A stretch of DNA of 64,000 nt from Mycoplasmopsis agassizii. GTDB lineage: Bacteria > Bacillota_I > Bacilli_A > Mycoplasmatales > Metamycoplasmataceae. The translations under genes were made by a program, and so were the position numbers. A model generated the notes under the pieces. That model ran no database searches. It saw only the letters and a list, made by a program, of their open reading frames with translations, and was not told the origin of the DNA. Location of the stretch: contig NZ_NQMN01000002.1 in the NCBI RefSeq assembly GCF_002272945.1, positions 124,001 through 188,000 of the forward strand. The letters run 5' to 3'. Below, in pieces: positions 42,492 to 52,943 of this stretch (position 1 is the stretch's first letter; every line of letters starts with the position of its first letter).

Positions 42492-43126
42492 TATTTATCC
42501 TTACTTTCTTTTTCAGTTTTTTGTTGTTTTTTTAGCTTTCTTTGCCGAACAAATTCAATCACAAAAACGACTGCAATTAAGCCAACCATTACAATTGCAG
42601 CGATATTATAAGGTGCTGGAATAAAGAGTGCAAAAACGATCGTGAAGCAAAATAAAGAGACTCATAAAGGAATACTTAATTCCTTATGAGACATTTTTAA
42701 ATACCTTCAACCAAACAAAATTAAGGTCGCAATAATTGCGCTCAACACCCCTAAATTAACGACAAATAAGTAGCGTGGAGGTAGAAATTGAAATAAATAA
42801 AAAACTAAAACTGCAAGTAAAACATGGGGTAAAACTGCAATTAAAACAAATCAGATCGCATTAATTTTACCGAGCCTAATACTTGCTATATAAGTTAAAG
42901 CCTGTAAGACACTAGGTCCAGGCAACATATTGGCAACGATTAATAACTTATCAAATTCTTCTTCACTTAATCACTTAAACTTTAAGACACTATACTTTCT
43001 AATAATTGGCATTAAAGCATTACCTCCACCAAATCCTAGGAAGGTAACTATTTGAATAAAGTAGAAAACTTGCCAAAAATCCTTAAATTTCGGCCTTACT
43101 TTCGGTTTTTTTTCAGGTTTTTGCAT
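42491..43126 (-). CDS. Chromate transporter (ChrA) family protein, half-size, first gene
   Basis: The 211-residue partner has FFIQIVTFLGFGGG-like FIQIVTFLGFGGGNALMP near residue 24 and ANMLPGPSVLQALTY near 65, matching the FGGG and PGP motifs of ChrA. The N-terminus is basic (MQKPEKKPKVRPKF) and the C-terminus is a charged Lys/Gln/Glu tail. TATAAT (43135-43140) lies 8 nt before the ATG on the minus strand. It is cotranscribed with the following half transporter. TGA codons are Trp at KW, IW, GW and LW positions. Confidence 0.82.
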
Positions 43127-43215
43127 TAACTTTTATTATATTGATAAATTTTAATTTTGCAGAGTAAAATTGAACATGAATTTAATTTCTAACCTAAATT
43201 TGAAAGGAATAATAT

Positions 43216-44406
43216 ATGAAAAAATTTAAACGTGTTTTTATGATCGTCACTGATTCACTAGGAATTGGTGCTGATGAAGATCAAAAAGCTTTTGGTGATG
43301 AAGGTGCTAACACTTTTAAAAGTGCAGCAACTTCTGATCTTTTTGAAATTAATGAATGAAAAAAAATGGGGATTGGTAACATTGCTAATTTAGACCATAA
43401 GTGAAAAGTTAAAAAGCCTTCTGCTTATGTCATGCCTGTGCAAGAAATTTCCAATGCTAAAGATACTTTAGCAGGACACTGAGAAATGATGGGTGTCAAA
43501 ACTGAAAAACCATTTCCAACTTTTTTTGAAAACGGTTTTCCAAAAGAGTTAATTGATGAATTATCAAAAGCTTTTGATAATAAAAAAATTGTAGGAAATA
43601 AGTCTGCTTCAGGAACTGAAATCATTGATGAACTAGCCCATGAAGAAAGAGACAATAACGCTGTGATTGTCTATACATCTTTTGATTCTGTTTTACAAAT
43701 CTGTGCTAATGAAGCCTGAATCGGCCTTGATAAACTATATGAATATAGTAAAAAAGCTAGAGCCATTTGCTCTTCAAGACCGGAATGAAATGTAGGAAGA
43801 ATTATTGCTCGCCCTTATGTTGGTGATAATGGTAAATACACAAGAACTTTCAACCGCCATGACTATGCCAACGTGCCACCTCGCACTATTTTAAATAACT
43901 TAATTGAACATGGTGTTGAAGTTATTTCTGTTGGAAAAATCAATGATATCTTCGTTGCTTCAGGAATTAGTAAGCACATTCCTAGCGGCAGTGACAATGT
44001 CGGGATGGATATAACTATCGATCTAGCGATGGAAAAAGGTAAAGAAAGACAACTGATTTTCACTAATTTAGTTGAATTTGATTCACATTACGGACATCGA
44101 CGTAATGTGGATGGTTATGGGCAAAATATTACTAATTTTGATATTAAATTAGCAAAATTAGTGAATGCTTTAACTGAAGATGACTTGTTAATTATTACTA
44201 GTGATCATGGCAATGATCCTGCTTATCCAGGTTTTAATCATACTCGTGAATTGTTGCCATTAACTATTTATTCAAAAGCTTTTAAAAATCCTAAAGTTTT
44301 ACCAACTGTGACTGGAATGATGACTTCAGGAAACTTAATTGCTAAAAATTTTGATGTACCTAGATTAAATGATTTAGGTGAAGATATTTCTGAATTATTA
44401 GTGTAA
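43216..44406 (+). CDS. deoB: Phosphopentomutase
   Basis: The 396-residue alkaline-phosphatase-fold mutase converts ribose-1-phosphate or deoxyribose-1-phosphate to the 5-phosphate, recovering carbon from nucleosides. Motifs: [16 protein letters not shown] at the start (metal-binding Asp), DTLAGHWEMMGV near residue 83 (catalytic Thr region), [17 protein letters not shown] near 190, [16 protein letters not shown] near 280 and [12 protein letters not shown] near 325. AAAGGA precedes ATG 43216. Length fits DeoB of about 395 residues. TGA codons (for example 43357, 43402, 43480) are Trp. Confidence 0.96.
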
Positions 44407-44599
44407 AAGTTTTACTTTTAAAATCAAAAGCAGAATGTTTTTGACCTTCTGTTTTTTTAGATTTTTTCTAATAAAAGTAGCATTTTTGTTAGATTTAATC
44501 GTCTTATTTTGAAATTTGTCATAGTCATAATAAGACTTGCAGATTATAAAAATATCTAGTTCAAAACATATAATTTATAATTTATTTGATTATCTTTCA

Positions 44600-44642
44600 A
44601 AAACTGTTTTTGCCTTAAAATTAAAGTCAAAAACAGTTTTTT
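44600..44642 (+). terminator. Terminator hairpin between deoB and the coiled-coil gene
   Basis: AAAACTGTTTTTG pairs perfectly with CAAAAACAGTTTT around a 15-nt loop, followed by T2 beyond the stem. It lies 190 nt after deoB; a weaker CAGAA/TTCTG hairpin with T7 is closer, near 44431-44457. Confidence 0.5.
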
Positions 44643-44675
44643 GAAATTCCTTAATTTAAAGCAAAATATTTTAGA

Positions 44676-44687
44676 TATAATTAAATA
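44676..44687 (+). promoter_or_regulatory. -10 box of the coiled-coil gene, leaderless start
   Basis: TATAAT at 44676-44681 lies exactly 6 nt before ATG 44688; no Shine-Dalgarno sequence is present. Confidence 0.6.
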
Positions 44688-45428
44688 ATGAAAAAGAATG
44701 AAGAAAAAAATCCTAAGAAATTTACTCCAAAAAGATTTAATGAAACTATTAAAACTCGCAAAGTTGATTATGATCTTCGAGAAGGCGATGTCAAGGAAGA
44801 ATTTAGTTCTGATCGCAAGCAACTTCGTATTGTTTCTGAAGTATTTGGTGAATTTAGAGAACCTGAAGAAAAATTACCTATCGATATTGATGGAGGAGGA
44901 AAAACTGGTGGTGGAACAAAACCAGGTAATGGTGATGAACCTGAATGAAAAAAATATGCTGATTCAATCAAAACTGACTTAAGAGAAGAAATGGCTACCA
45001 ATAGTCAAACATTAAGAGAAGAGTTTGCCGAAGGTAACCAAAAATTAAAAGAGGAGTTGCGTGAAGAGTTCAATGCTGGTAACCAAAAATTAAAAGAAGA
45101 ACTGAGAGAAGAGTTTGCCGAAGGTAACAAGAAACTAAAAGAAGAACTGAGAGAAGAGTTTGCCGAAGGTAACAAGAAACTAAAAGAAGAACTGAGAGAA
45201 GAATTTAACGCAGGAAATCAAAAACTAAAAGAAGAACTTCGAGAAGAATTTAACGCATCAATAAATGCGCTTGACAAAAAAATGGATAAAAAATATGATG
45301 AACTTAATCAGAAAATAGACAAAAACTATAATGAACTTAATGAGAAAATTGATAAAAACTCTAAAGACCTAGCAGATGTTAAGAAAGCAGTTGACCAGAT
45401 TTTGGAGATTTTAAAGAACAAGAAATAA
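44688..45428 (+). CDS. Coiled-coil protein with tandem 15-residue repeats
   Basis: The 246-residue hydrophilic protein has three parts: a basic/acidic N-terminal region (residues 1-65), a Gly-rich linker (GGGKTGGGTKPGNGDEPEW), and a long coiled coil. Residues about 109-183 are five repeats of a 15-residue unit of the form LREEF(AE/NA)GN(Q/K)KLKEE. The rest (KKMDKKYDELNQKIDKNYNELNEKIDKN) continues with heptad spacing to the end. There is no signal peptide. It resembles the generic coiled-coil proteins of mycoplasmas with a DUF16-like C-terminus. A structural role is possible, but none is shown. TGA at 44946 is Trp. Confidence 0.75.
45012..45236 (+). repeat. Five tandem 45-bp repeats inside the coiled-coil gene
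   Basis: Five consecutive 45-bp units each encode LREEF..GN.KLKEE; a sixth begins at 45237 and diverges after eight codons. Units 3 and 4 are nearly identical in DNA (GAAGAACTGAGAGAAGAG blocks), which suggests recent slippage or unequal recombination. Length change would stay in frame. Confidence 0.85.
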
Positions 45429-45537
45429 TTTTTATTTTGAAGATTTTGTTAACAGCAAAATATTTTTTGATGCCATGAATAAATCAATCTTTTAAAAACA
45501 GCATAATTTTTTGCTGTAGTTATCAAAAATGTAAAAA

Positions 45538-45565
45538 ACAGAAGGTTTTCGCCTTCTGTTTTTGC
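45538..45565. terminator. Bidirectional terminator between the coiled-coil gene and lipoprotein A
   Basis: ACAGAAGG pairs with CCTTCTGT around TTTTCG, with A6 before and T5 after the stem, so it can serve both converging genes. Confidence 0.75.
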
Positions 45566-45585
45566 TTGCTTTTAGTTTTTAAAAA

Positions 45586-47757
45586 CTAAAGATCTTGTGT
45601 TTGTGCATAAGGAATGTTTAATGTAAATGTTTCAGAAACTAAGCTTCCATAATGAACAACAAAATCTCATTCACCAGCAAGTCCACCATTTTTAAAAATT
45701 AGAGTTGCTCCGTTTGTAAGTTCTGATAGACCTTTAATGCCAGCAGGCTCATCTCCATAATTTAATAAATTTGTTACATAGGCTTGGTAGGCAACCATCT
45801 GTAAAAGGCCTTGATCATCTAAAGTATTTCTAGGATTAGATTTTAAATATAAAACAAAGTGTTTTATACGGTCTTCATATTGGTTTTTATCGTTTTTATC
45901 ATGATCGAGAGCGTGTTTAAAAACTTCAACAGCTTGATCTAAAACCTGTTTTTCAGTTAAAAATCCTGATAAGGTAATTTTTATAGGTTCTGATTTGACA
46001 TTACCTTTTTTGAAGATCAATTCTAAAGTTACTGAGCCTTCTTTATTTAAAAAGTCAATAGTTTTTACTTCAGCATTGACACCTTTATCCTGATTAGTTC
46101 AACTTATTTTTTGCCCTTCAGGTAACTTGTCATTTAGTTTTTCGATGGTGTCAATATCTTGTAAACTAGCAACTCATTTAGCATCAACTTTTTCATCTTT
46201 TTGAGGTTCTCTGACTTGATAATCAAATTTATTAAACTCGTTATAAGCAAATAAAACTAAATTATGATCATCAGATAATTTATCGTTAAAACCTTCTAAA
46301 ACTAATTCTTCTGTGCCAATAACTAAATTGCCAATACTGTATGTACCTAGAAGGTAGATTTTTTGGTTTTTATAATCAATTCCACCTTTGGTAGGATTAA
46401 CTTCTAGTTTTAACTTAACATTGTTTGCAGTTGCTACTTTGTCATCAAAGATTTTTTGCACAGTCTCAATATATTTATTAGCAGTTTCTTTATTAGTGAA
46501 GGCAGGTTTAGTGATTTTGTCTTGTTCATTTCATTTTTTTAATGACTCATAATAAGTATCAAAAGCGATGCCAACAAGTTCTCTTCTGCTTAAAAAGTTG
46601 CTGATAGTTACTAATTTTTCTTCAGATCTAGCTTCACCTTTTACGAAAGTAATTGAGATAATAACTTCACCCTTGATGTCATCAGCACTAATAACTTTTA
46701 CTTCGCCAGTTACACCTTCTTCTAGTTTAATTTTATTTTTTTCTAATAGTCTTGCTTGTAAATACTTATAAGCATCGTGATCAAAATATTGACTTTGCTC
46801 AAATTTTTGATTATCCAAAATAGTTGGTTTAAAAGCACTTGCTCTTAGGTGTGAATTAGAATTTACTTTTGCTCATTTTTCATGATCTATTCTAAATTCA
46901 TTGCTGTGGCTTTTACGTGTACCATTTCAATCATGTATCATTCCTTCGGGAAAATATATGTCACCTCGATCTAAGGTTGCTTTTGTTAAAATAAAATTAT
47001 TTACAGTTGCTTCAACAGCTTTTTCATTTCTGTCTAAATACTTTGTTTTAAAGCCTCTTACCTTGATAGTTTTTTCTCGTATTTGACCTAATTTTTCAAG
47101 TTTAACTTCAAAAACTGAAATACCTTTTGCAGTATCACTTTGTGTTCTTGTTATTGTTACATTGATATCTTTATCAAATGAAATAGGTTCACCAACTGTA
47201 TTATTATTTCAAGATTCTAGTGAATTAATATCGCTTTTAGCAGGTAGTAATTGCTTATTAGAAGAATCTTTTTTTAGTTTTCTATCAGTAAATTTTTCTA
47301 TTTCAGTACTTAAAAATCTTGCCACTCTTTCTCAGTCTTTGAGCGCAAAATTAACAATATTTAAATACCCTTCTCTAGTTGCAACAACGCCATTTTCTTC
47401 ATAAGAAAATGACAGTTTTAAATTGATAACATATTCACTTGCGTTAGCAACTTCCATCTTTGTTATCTTTATACCACCCAGTAAATAACCTAAATAATCA
47501 CCATCAGAAATTAAATTCAATAATTTGTTTTTGTAATCACTTGCGATTGATTCAAATTGAGATTTGACAACATCAACTTCATCTTTTACATTAGCAGTTC
47601 AACTTTTGTTAGTTAGTTCATTAACTATTTGTTTCAATTTTTCTTCTGCTTGATCTTGTTTGATTGATTGATCAATAGGTGCACAAGCAATTGCTGCAGT
47701 TGCAGTAACTACTGATGCAAGTGATAAACTAGTTACAATTAGAAATTTTTTTCTCAT
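45586..47757 (-). CDS. Array lipoprotein A
   Basis: The 723-residue protein starts MRKKFLIVTSLSLASVV and has the lipobox AAIAC (Cys near residue 25). It is built from about five similar beta units, each with an alternating charged strand pair that ends in a phrase such as VTISNF, VLEGFN or ITLSGF, the pattern of the lipoprotein-associated domain. The C-terminal part (DDQGLLQMVAYQAYVTNLLNYGDEPAGIKGLSELTNGATLIFKNGG as separate blocks) is shared with B, C and D. It is closest to B and C. No lipase or protease motif is seen; surface adhesion or antigenic roles are inferred. The leader carries the SD-hairpin-ATG element. Confidence 0.85.
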
Positions 47758-47800
47758 CTTAATATCAGCTAAATTTGTAAAGCAAATTTAGCAACTCCTT
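47758..47800 (-). promoter_or_regulatory. SD-hairpin-ATG leader element, lipoprotein A
   Basis: On the minus strand AAGGAG (47795-47800) is followed by a perfect 10-bp stem, GCTAAATTTG/CAAATTTAGC with loop CTTTA (47768-47792), then ATG at 47757. The distance from SD to ATG is 37 nt along the chain but about 12 nt if the hairpin is folded out. TATAAT lies further upstream, near 47819. Confidence 0.75.
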
Positions 47801-47886
47801 ATTTTATATAAATATATTATAATCTTTTATAACGTTATAACCCTTATTTATGTCCAAAACTGTATTTTTTACGATAACTTCTAGAA

Positions 47887-47912
47887 AAGTGCTATAACAA
47901 AATTTATTTTTG
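47887..47912 (-). promoter_or_regulatory. Conserved upstream block of lipoproteins A, B and C (copy at A)
   Basis: Minus-strand AATAAATTTTG-NN-ATAGCACTTTT recurs about 90-130 nt upstream of the SD of genes A, B (50370-50394) and C (52832-52857). It sits before the -10 region and may be an upstream promoter or regulator site. Confidence 0.45.
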
Positions 47913-47949
47913 ATAGAGATTAAATCTATAGAAAAATCAAGATCACAAA

Positions 47950-47983
47950 AATAGCAATTTTCCAATTTTTGAAAATTGCTATT
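47950..47983 (-). terminator. Terminator of lipoprotein B
   Basis: AATAGCAATTTTC pairs with GAAAATTGCTATT around 8 nt, with a T5 tract on the minus strand. Confidence 0.7.
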
Positions 47984-48046
47984 TGTTTTTTTTAAAATTG
48001 CATCTAATATTACAATTAAATCTTGGCTATTTTTATTTCTTAAAAA

Positions 48047-50245
48047 CTAAATATTTTGCGTTTTAGGATGTGGAATATTTAGTTTGAAAACTTCAGAAAT
48101 TAAACCACCATAATGAACAGTGAATTCTCATTCACCTGAAAGTCCACCATCTTTAAAGACTATAGTTGCACCATTTGCAAGCTTACTTAAACCTTTAATA
48201 GAAGCAGGCCCATCTCCATAATTTAATAAATTGCTAACATATGATTGGTAAGCAACCATCTGTAAAAGACCTTGATCATCTAGAGTATCTCTAGCATTGG
48301 ATTTTAAATATAGAACAAAATTTTTCATGCGTTCTTCATATTTATTTTCACCATTTTTATCTTTATCCAGAGCATGTTTAAAGACTTCTACAGCATTATC
48401 TAAAACTTGTTTTTCAGTTAAAAATCCTGATAAATTAATTTTTATAGGTTCTGATTTGATGTCACCTTTTTTAAAGAATAACTCTAAAGTTAATGAGCCA
48501 TCTTTGTTTGAAAAGTCAATAATTTTGACTTCAACTTCAACACCTTTATCCTGATTAGTTCAACTTATTTTTTGATCTTCAGGTAGTTTGTCGTTTAGTT
48601 TTTCAATGGTATCAATATCTTGTAAACTAGCAACTCATTTAGCATCAACTTTTTCAGTTTCTTTAGGTTCTCTAACTTGATAATTAAATTTATTAAAGTC
48701 GTTATAAGCCGTTAAAACTAAATTGCTCTCTTCAGATGGTTTATCGTTGAAACCTTCTAGAACAACTTCTGTTGTTTCTAAAACTAAATCTCCAATGCTA
48801 TATGTACCTAAAAGATAGATTTTTTGATTTTTATAATCAATTCCACCTTTAGTTAAATCGACTTCAAGTTTTAATTTGACATCATTTGCATATGTTGTTT
48901 TATCATCGAAAATTTTTTGTAAAGTTTCGATATATTTATTAGCCGCTTGCTTGTTTGTAAAAGCAGGTTTAGTGATTTTGTCTTGCTCATTTCATTTTTT
49001 TAATGAAGTATTATAAACTTCAGAAGCAATATCAATAAGTTCTCATTTTTCTAAAAAGTTATCGATAGTTAATTGATGTTCTTCGGATCTGGCTTCACCT
49101 TTTACAAAAGTAATTGAAACAATTACTTCTCCGTTTATGTCATCTGCTTTAACAACTTTTACTTCTCCAGTTACTCCTTCTTCAAGTTTAATTTCGGCTT
49201 TTTCTTTTATTCTTGCTTGTAAATACTTATAAGTTTCTTTTTCAAAATATTGACTTTCTTCAAATTTTTTATTATCTAAAATAGATGGTTTAAAAGCGCC
49301 TGCACGTAGGTGAGAGTTCGAACTTACTAATGCTCACTTTTCAGGATCTCTAGTAAAATCATCGATGCCACTTTTAACTGGCGGATTGGGTTGATCATAA
49401 TAGCCATCATCAATTCAACGGCTTCTTCTTGGAAAATATATATTCCCTCGATCCAAAGTCGCTTTTTCTAAGGTGAAGTTATTTACTGTTGTTTCAATAG
49501 CTTTTTCATCAGCATTTAAAACTTTTATTTTAAAGCCATTGACCTTAATAATTTTTTCTTTTTTCAGATAAGACTTTTCAAGTGTAATTCTGAAAAATGC
49601 AGATCCTTCTGTTGTATCGCTTGTGGTTTTTGTTACTGTTACGGTTATATCTTTTCTAATTGAAACTGCTTCGCCAACTGTATTATTGTTTCAAGATTCT
49701 AGGGAATTAATATCACTTTTAGGAGATAGTAATTGCTTATTAGAAGAATCTGCTTTTAATTCTCTATCAGTAAATTTCTTTAATTCAGAAATTAAAAATC
49801 TTTCAAGAATTTCGTTATCTTTAAGTTCAAAATATCATATGTGAATATTTACATCGTTAGCCGCAGTAACACCATTTTCTGTATAAGAAAGCGATAACTT
49901 TAAACTAATATCATCTTCTCTTCAATTAGTAACCTTAACATTAGTTATTTCTGCTTGATCTAGTAAATCTGTAAAGCGTTTTATTTCAGTCTTAGATATT
50001 AAATTCAGTAATTTATTTTTGTAATCGCTTGTGATTGCTTCAAATTTAGCTTTAACAATTTCTAGATCATCTCTATCTCTAACAGAAAAACCCTTGTTAC
50101 TTAAATCCATAACTATTTTTTTCAATTTATTTTCTGCAATATCTTGTCTTATTGGTTGGTCTATAGGTTCACAAGCAATTGCTGCAACTGCAGTGATTGC
50201 TGTACCTACTGATAAACTAGTTACAATTAAAAATTTTTTTCTCAT
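48047..50245 (-). CDS. Array lipoprotein B
   Basis: The 732-residue protein starts MRKKFLIVTSLSVGTAITAV with lipobox AAIAC (then EPIDQP). Its frame has no internal TAA or TAG; several TGA codons are Trp. The five-unit beta architecture matches A. The last unit and C-terminal block (DDQGLLQMVAYQSYVSNLLNYGD, then ASIKGLSKLANGATIVF) are almost identical to C and close to A, while the N-terminal third is more divergent. The mature N-terminus begins with an Ala/Leu/Lys helix. Surface role inferred. Confidence 0.85.
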
Positions 50246-50288
50246 CTGAATTTTAGTTAAATTTGAAATTCAAATTTAGCTTCTCCTT
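50246..50288 (-). promoter_or_regulatory. SD-hairpin-ATG leader element, lipoprotein B
   Basis: AAGGAG (50283-50288) is followed by GCTAAATTTG/CAAATTTAAC with loop AATTT (50256-50280; one mismatch) and then ATG at 50245. The gap is 37 nt. A TTGACT with TATAAT promoter follows upstream, near 50298-50324. Confidence 0.75.
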
Positions 50289-50425
50289 TTTCTTAGCACA
50301 TTATAGACTTTTATAAAATTAGTCAAACTATTTGTGTAATAAAGTCGAATTTTTACAAGAACTTTTTGCAAAAGTGCTATGGCAAAATTTATTCCTTTAA
50401 AAAAGATTTCAACCTACTTATTAAT

Positions 50426-50455
50426 GAGAATTAAAAATAGCAATTTTTGAAAATT
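50426..50455 (-). terminator. Terminator of lipoprotein C
   Basis: An inverted repeat around ATAGCAATTTT with AAAATTACTAT is followed by T5 on the minus strand. Confidence 0.6.
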
Positions 50456-50485
50456 ACTATCTTAATATTTATTAGTTTCATCTTT

Positions 50486-52708
50486 TTAAAACGAAATATT
50501 TTGGGTTTTTTCATAAGGAATTTTTAGTGTAAAAACATCAGAAACTAATCCACCATAATGAACAGTGAATTCTCATTCACCTGTAAGCCCGCCATTTTTA
50601 AGGACTAAAATTGCACCATTTACAAGTTTACTTATTCCTTTAATAGAAGCAGGCCCATCTCCATAATTTAATAAATTGCTAACATATGATTGGTAAGCAA
50701 CCATTTGTAAAAGCCCTTTATCATCTAGAGTATCTCTAGCATTAGATTTTAAATATAGAACGAAATTTTTCATGCGTTCTTCATATTTATTTTTACCATT
50801 TTCATCTTTAACCAGTGCATGTTTAAAGACTTCTACAGCGTTATCTAAAACTTGCTTTTCAGTTAAAAATCCTGATAAAGTAATTTTCACGGGTTCTGAT
50901 TTAATATTATCTTTTTTGAAAATTAACTCTAGAGTTAATGAACCATCCTTGTTTGAAAAGTCAATAGTTTTTACTTCAACTGCAACACCTTTATCTTGAT
51001 TAGTTCAACTTATTTTTTGACCTTCAGGTAGTTTGTCATTTAGTTTTTCAATAGTATCAATTTGTTGCGAACTAGCAACTCATTTGCTTTCCACTTTTTC
51101 ATTTTCTTTAGGTTCTCTAACTTGATAATTGAATTTATTAAAATCGTTATAAGCCATTAAAACTAAATTATTGTCTTCAGATAAGTTGTCGTTGAAACCT
51201 TCTAAAACAATTTCTGTTGTGTCTAAAACTAAATCACCAATGCTATATGTACCTAAAAGATAGATTTTTTGATTTTTATAATCAATGCCGCCTTTAGTTG
51301 AATCCACTTCTAGTTTTAACCTAACCTCATTTACATATGTTATTTTATTATCAAAAATTTTTTGCATAGTTTTGATATATTCATTAGCAGTTTGTTTGTT
51401 AGTAAAGGCTGGTTTAGTGATTTTGTCTTGCTCATTTCATTTTTTTAATGAAGTTTTATAAACTTTATAAGCAACGCTAATAAGTTCTCATTTTGCTAAA
51501 AACTGAGTAATAGTTAGTTGAATTTCTCCAGATCTTGCTTCACCTTTTACAAAAGTAATTGAAACAATTACTTCTCCTTTTATGTCATCTGCTTTAATAA
51601 CTTTTACTTCTCCAGTTACACCTTCTTCAAGTTTAATTTCATTTTTTTCCTCTAGTCTTGCTTGTAAATATTTTGCAGTTTCTTTTTCTAAATATTGGAT
51701 TTTTTTGAATTTTTTATTATCTAAGATGGTTGGTTTGAAAGCACCTGCCCGTGAGTGTGAATTAGATCTAGCTAATGCAAATTTTTTAGAATCTATAATA
51801 AGTGTTCTTGGTTCATTGGGATCATAATCATCAATAACATCCTGAAGTCTACCATTTATTCATTGATTATATGTGTTCTCCCAATCCAATGTCGCTTTTC
51901 TTAAAGTGAAGTTATTTACGGTTTTTTCAACTGCTTTTTCATCATCAGTTAAAACTTTTGTTTTAAAGCCACCGACCTTAACTATTTTCTCTTGTTTTTG
52001 ATAAAAGCTCTCAAGTATAACTTTGAAAAAAGCCTCCCCTTCGGCTGCGTTGGTTTTGGTTTTTATTATAGTTACGGTTATATCTTCTCTGATTGAAACG
52101 GGTTCACCAACTGTATTGCTATTTCATGATTCTAATGAATTAATGTCACTTTTAAAGGCTAGCAGTTTCTTATTAGAAGAATCTGTTTTTAGTTCTCTAT
52201 CAGCAAATTTATTTAATTCAGAAATTAAAAATTTTGTAAGAATTTCATATTGTTCAGGTGCAAAATTTCATATCTTAATCTCAGCTTCATTATTTGAAGT
52301 AAAACCGTTTTCCGTATAAGCAAGTGATAATTTTAAATTGATAATAGTTTCTTCTGATCCGATAACCTTAACATTAGTTATTTGTGCTTTATCTAGTAAC
52401 TCTGTTAAACTTTCTGCATCAGTGTCAGAAAGTAAATCTAATAATTTATTTTTGTAATCACTTGTGATTGCCTTAAATTTAGCCATGACAGATTCAAGAT
52501 CATCTCTTTTTTTAGCAGAAAAAAAACCTTTGGTATTTAAATTCTCAACTACTTTTTTCAACTTATTTTCTGCTGTATCTATCTTAATAGGTTGCTGCTC
52601 TATAGGTTTGTTAATGGGTTGGTCGATAGGCTCACAAGCAATTGCTGCAACTGCAGTAATTGCTACTCCTACTGATAAACTAGTTACAAGTAAAAATTTA
52701 TTTCTCAT
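50486..52708 (-). CDS. Array lipoprotein C
   Basis: The 740-residue protein starts MRNKFLLVTSLSVGVAITAV, lipobox AAIAC, followed by an expanded Pro/Gln-rich stretch (EPIDQPINKPIEQQPIK) not seen in B. ATG 52708 is chosen over an upstream in-frame ATG at 52744, which would lie before the leader hairpin. Five beta units follow. A Glu/Asp-rich insert around 51800-51850 differs from B. The frame was followed through with no TAA or TAG. Surface lipoprotein of unknown ligand. Confidence 0.85.
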
Positions 52709-52750
52709 ATGAATTTTGCTAAATTTGAAGAGCAAATTTAGCACCTCCTT
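52709..52750 (-). promoter_or_regulatory. SD-hairpin-ATG leader element, lipoprotein C
   Basis: A strong AAGGAGGT (52743-52750) is followed by a perfect stem GCTAAATTTG/CAAATTTAGC with loop CTCTT (52718-52742), then ATG at 52708. TTGACT and TATAAT upstream match those of B. Confidence 0.8.
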
Positions 52751-52885
52751 TTTTGATAAGCGAATTATAAACTTTTATAAAATTAGTCAAACTATTTATG
52801 AAATAAACCTGAATTTTTACAAGAATTTTTTGCAAAAGTGCTATGCCAAAATTTATGAATTTTATGCTTAAACACTAAGATTAAA

Positions 52886-52915
52886 AAATAGCAATTTTCA
52901 AAAAATTGCTATCTT
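52886..52915 (-). terminator. Terminator of lipoprotein D
   Basis: An ATAGCAATTTT/AAAATTGCTAT inverted repeat is followed by T6 on the minus strand. Confidence 0.65.
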
Positions 52916-52943
52916 AATATTTATTAGTTTTAATTTTCAGAAA

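Noticed and set aside
45012-45236. Possible CRISPR-like direct repeats
   Set aside because: The 45-bp units are contiguous without spacers and encode an in-frame protein repeat.
49623-50249. Plus-strand ORFs across the lipoprotein array (also 46568, 47162, 54910, 57020, 59877)
   Set aside because: They are antisense shadows of the lipoprotein genes, have Ser/Leu/Phe-rich composition typical of antisense frames, and lack ribosome-binding sites.
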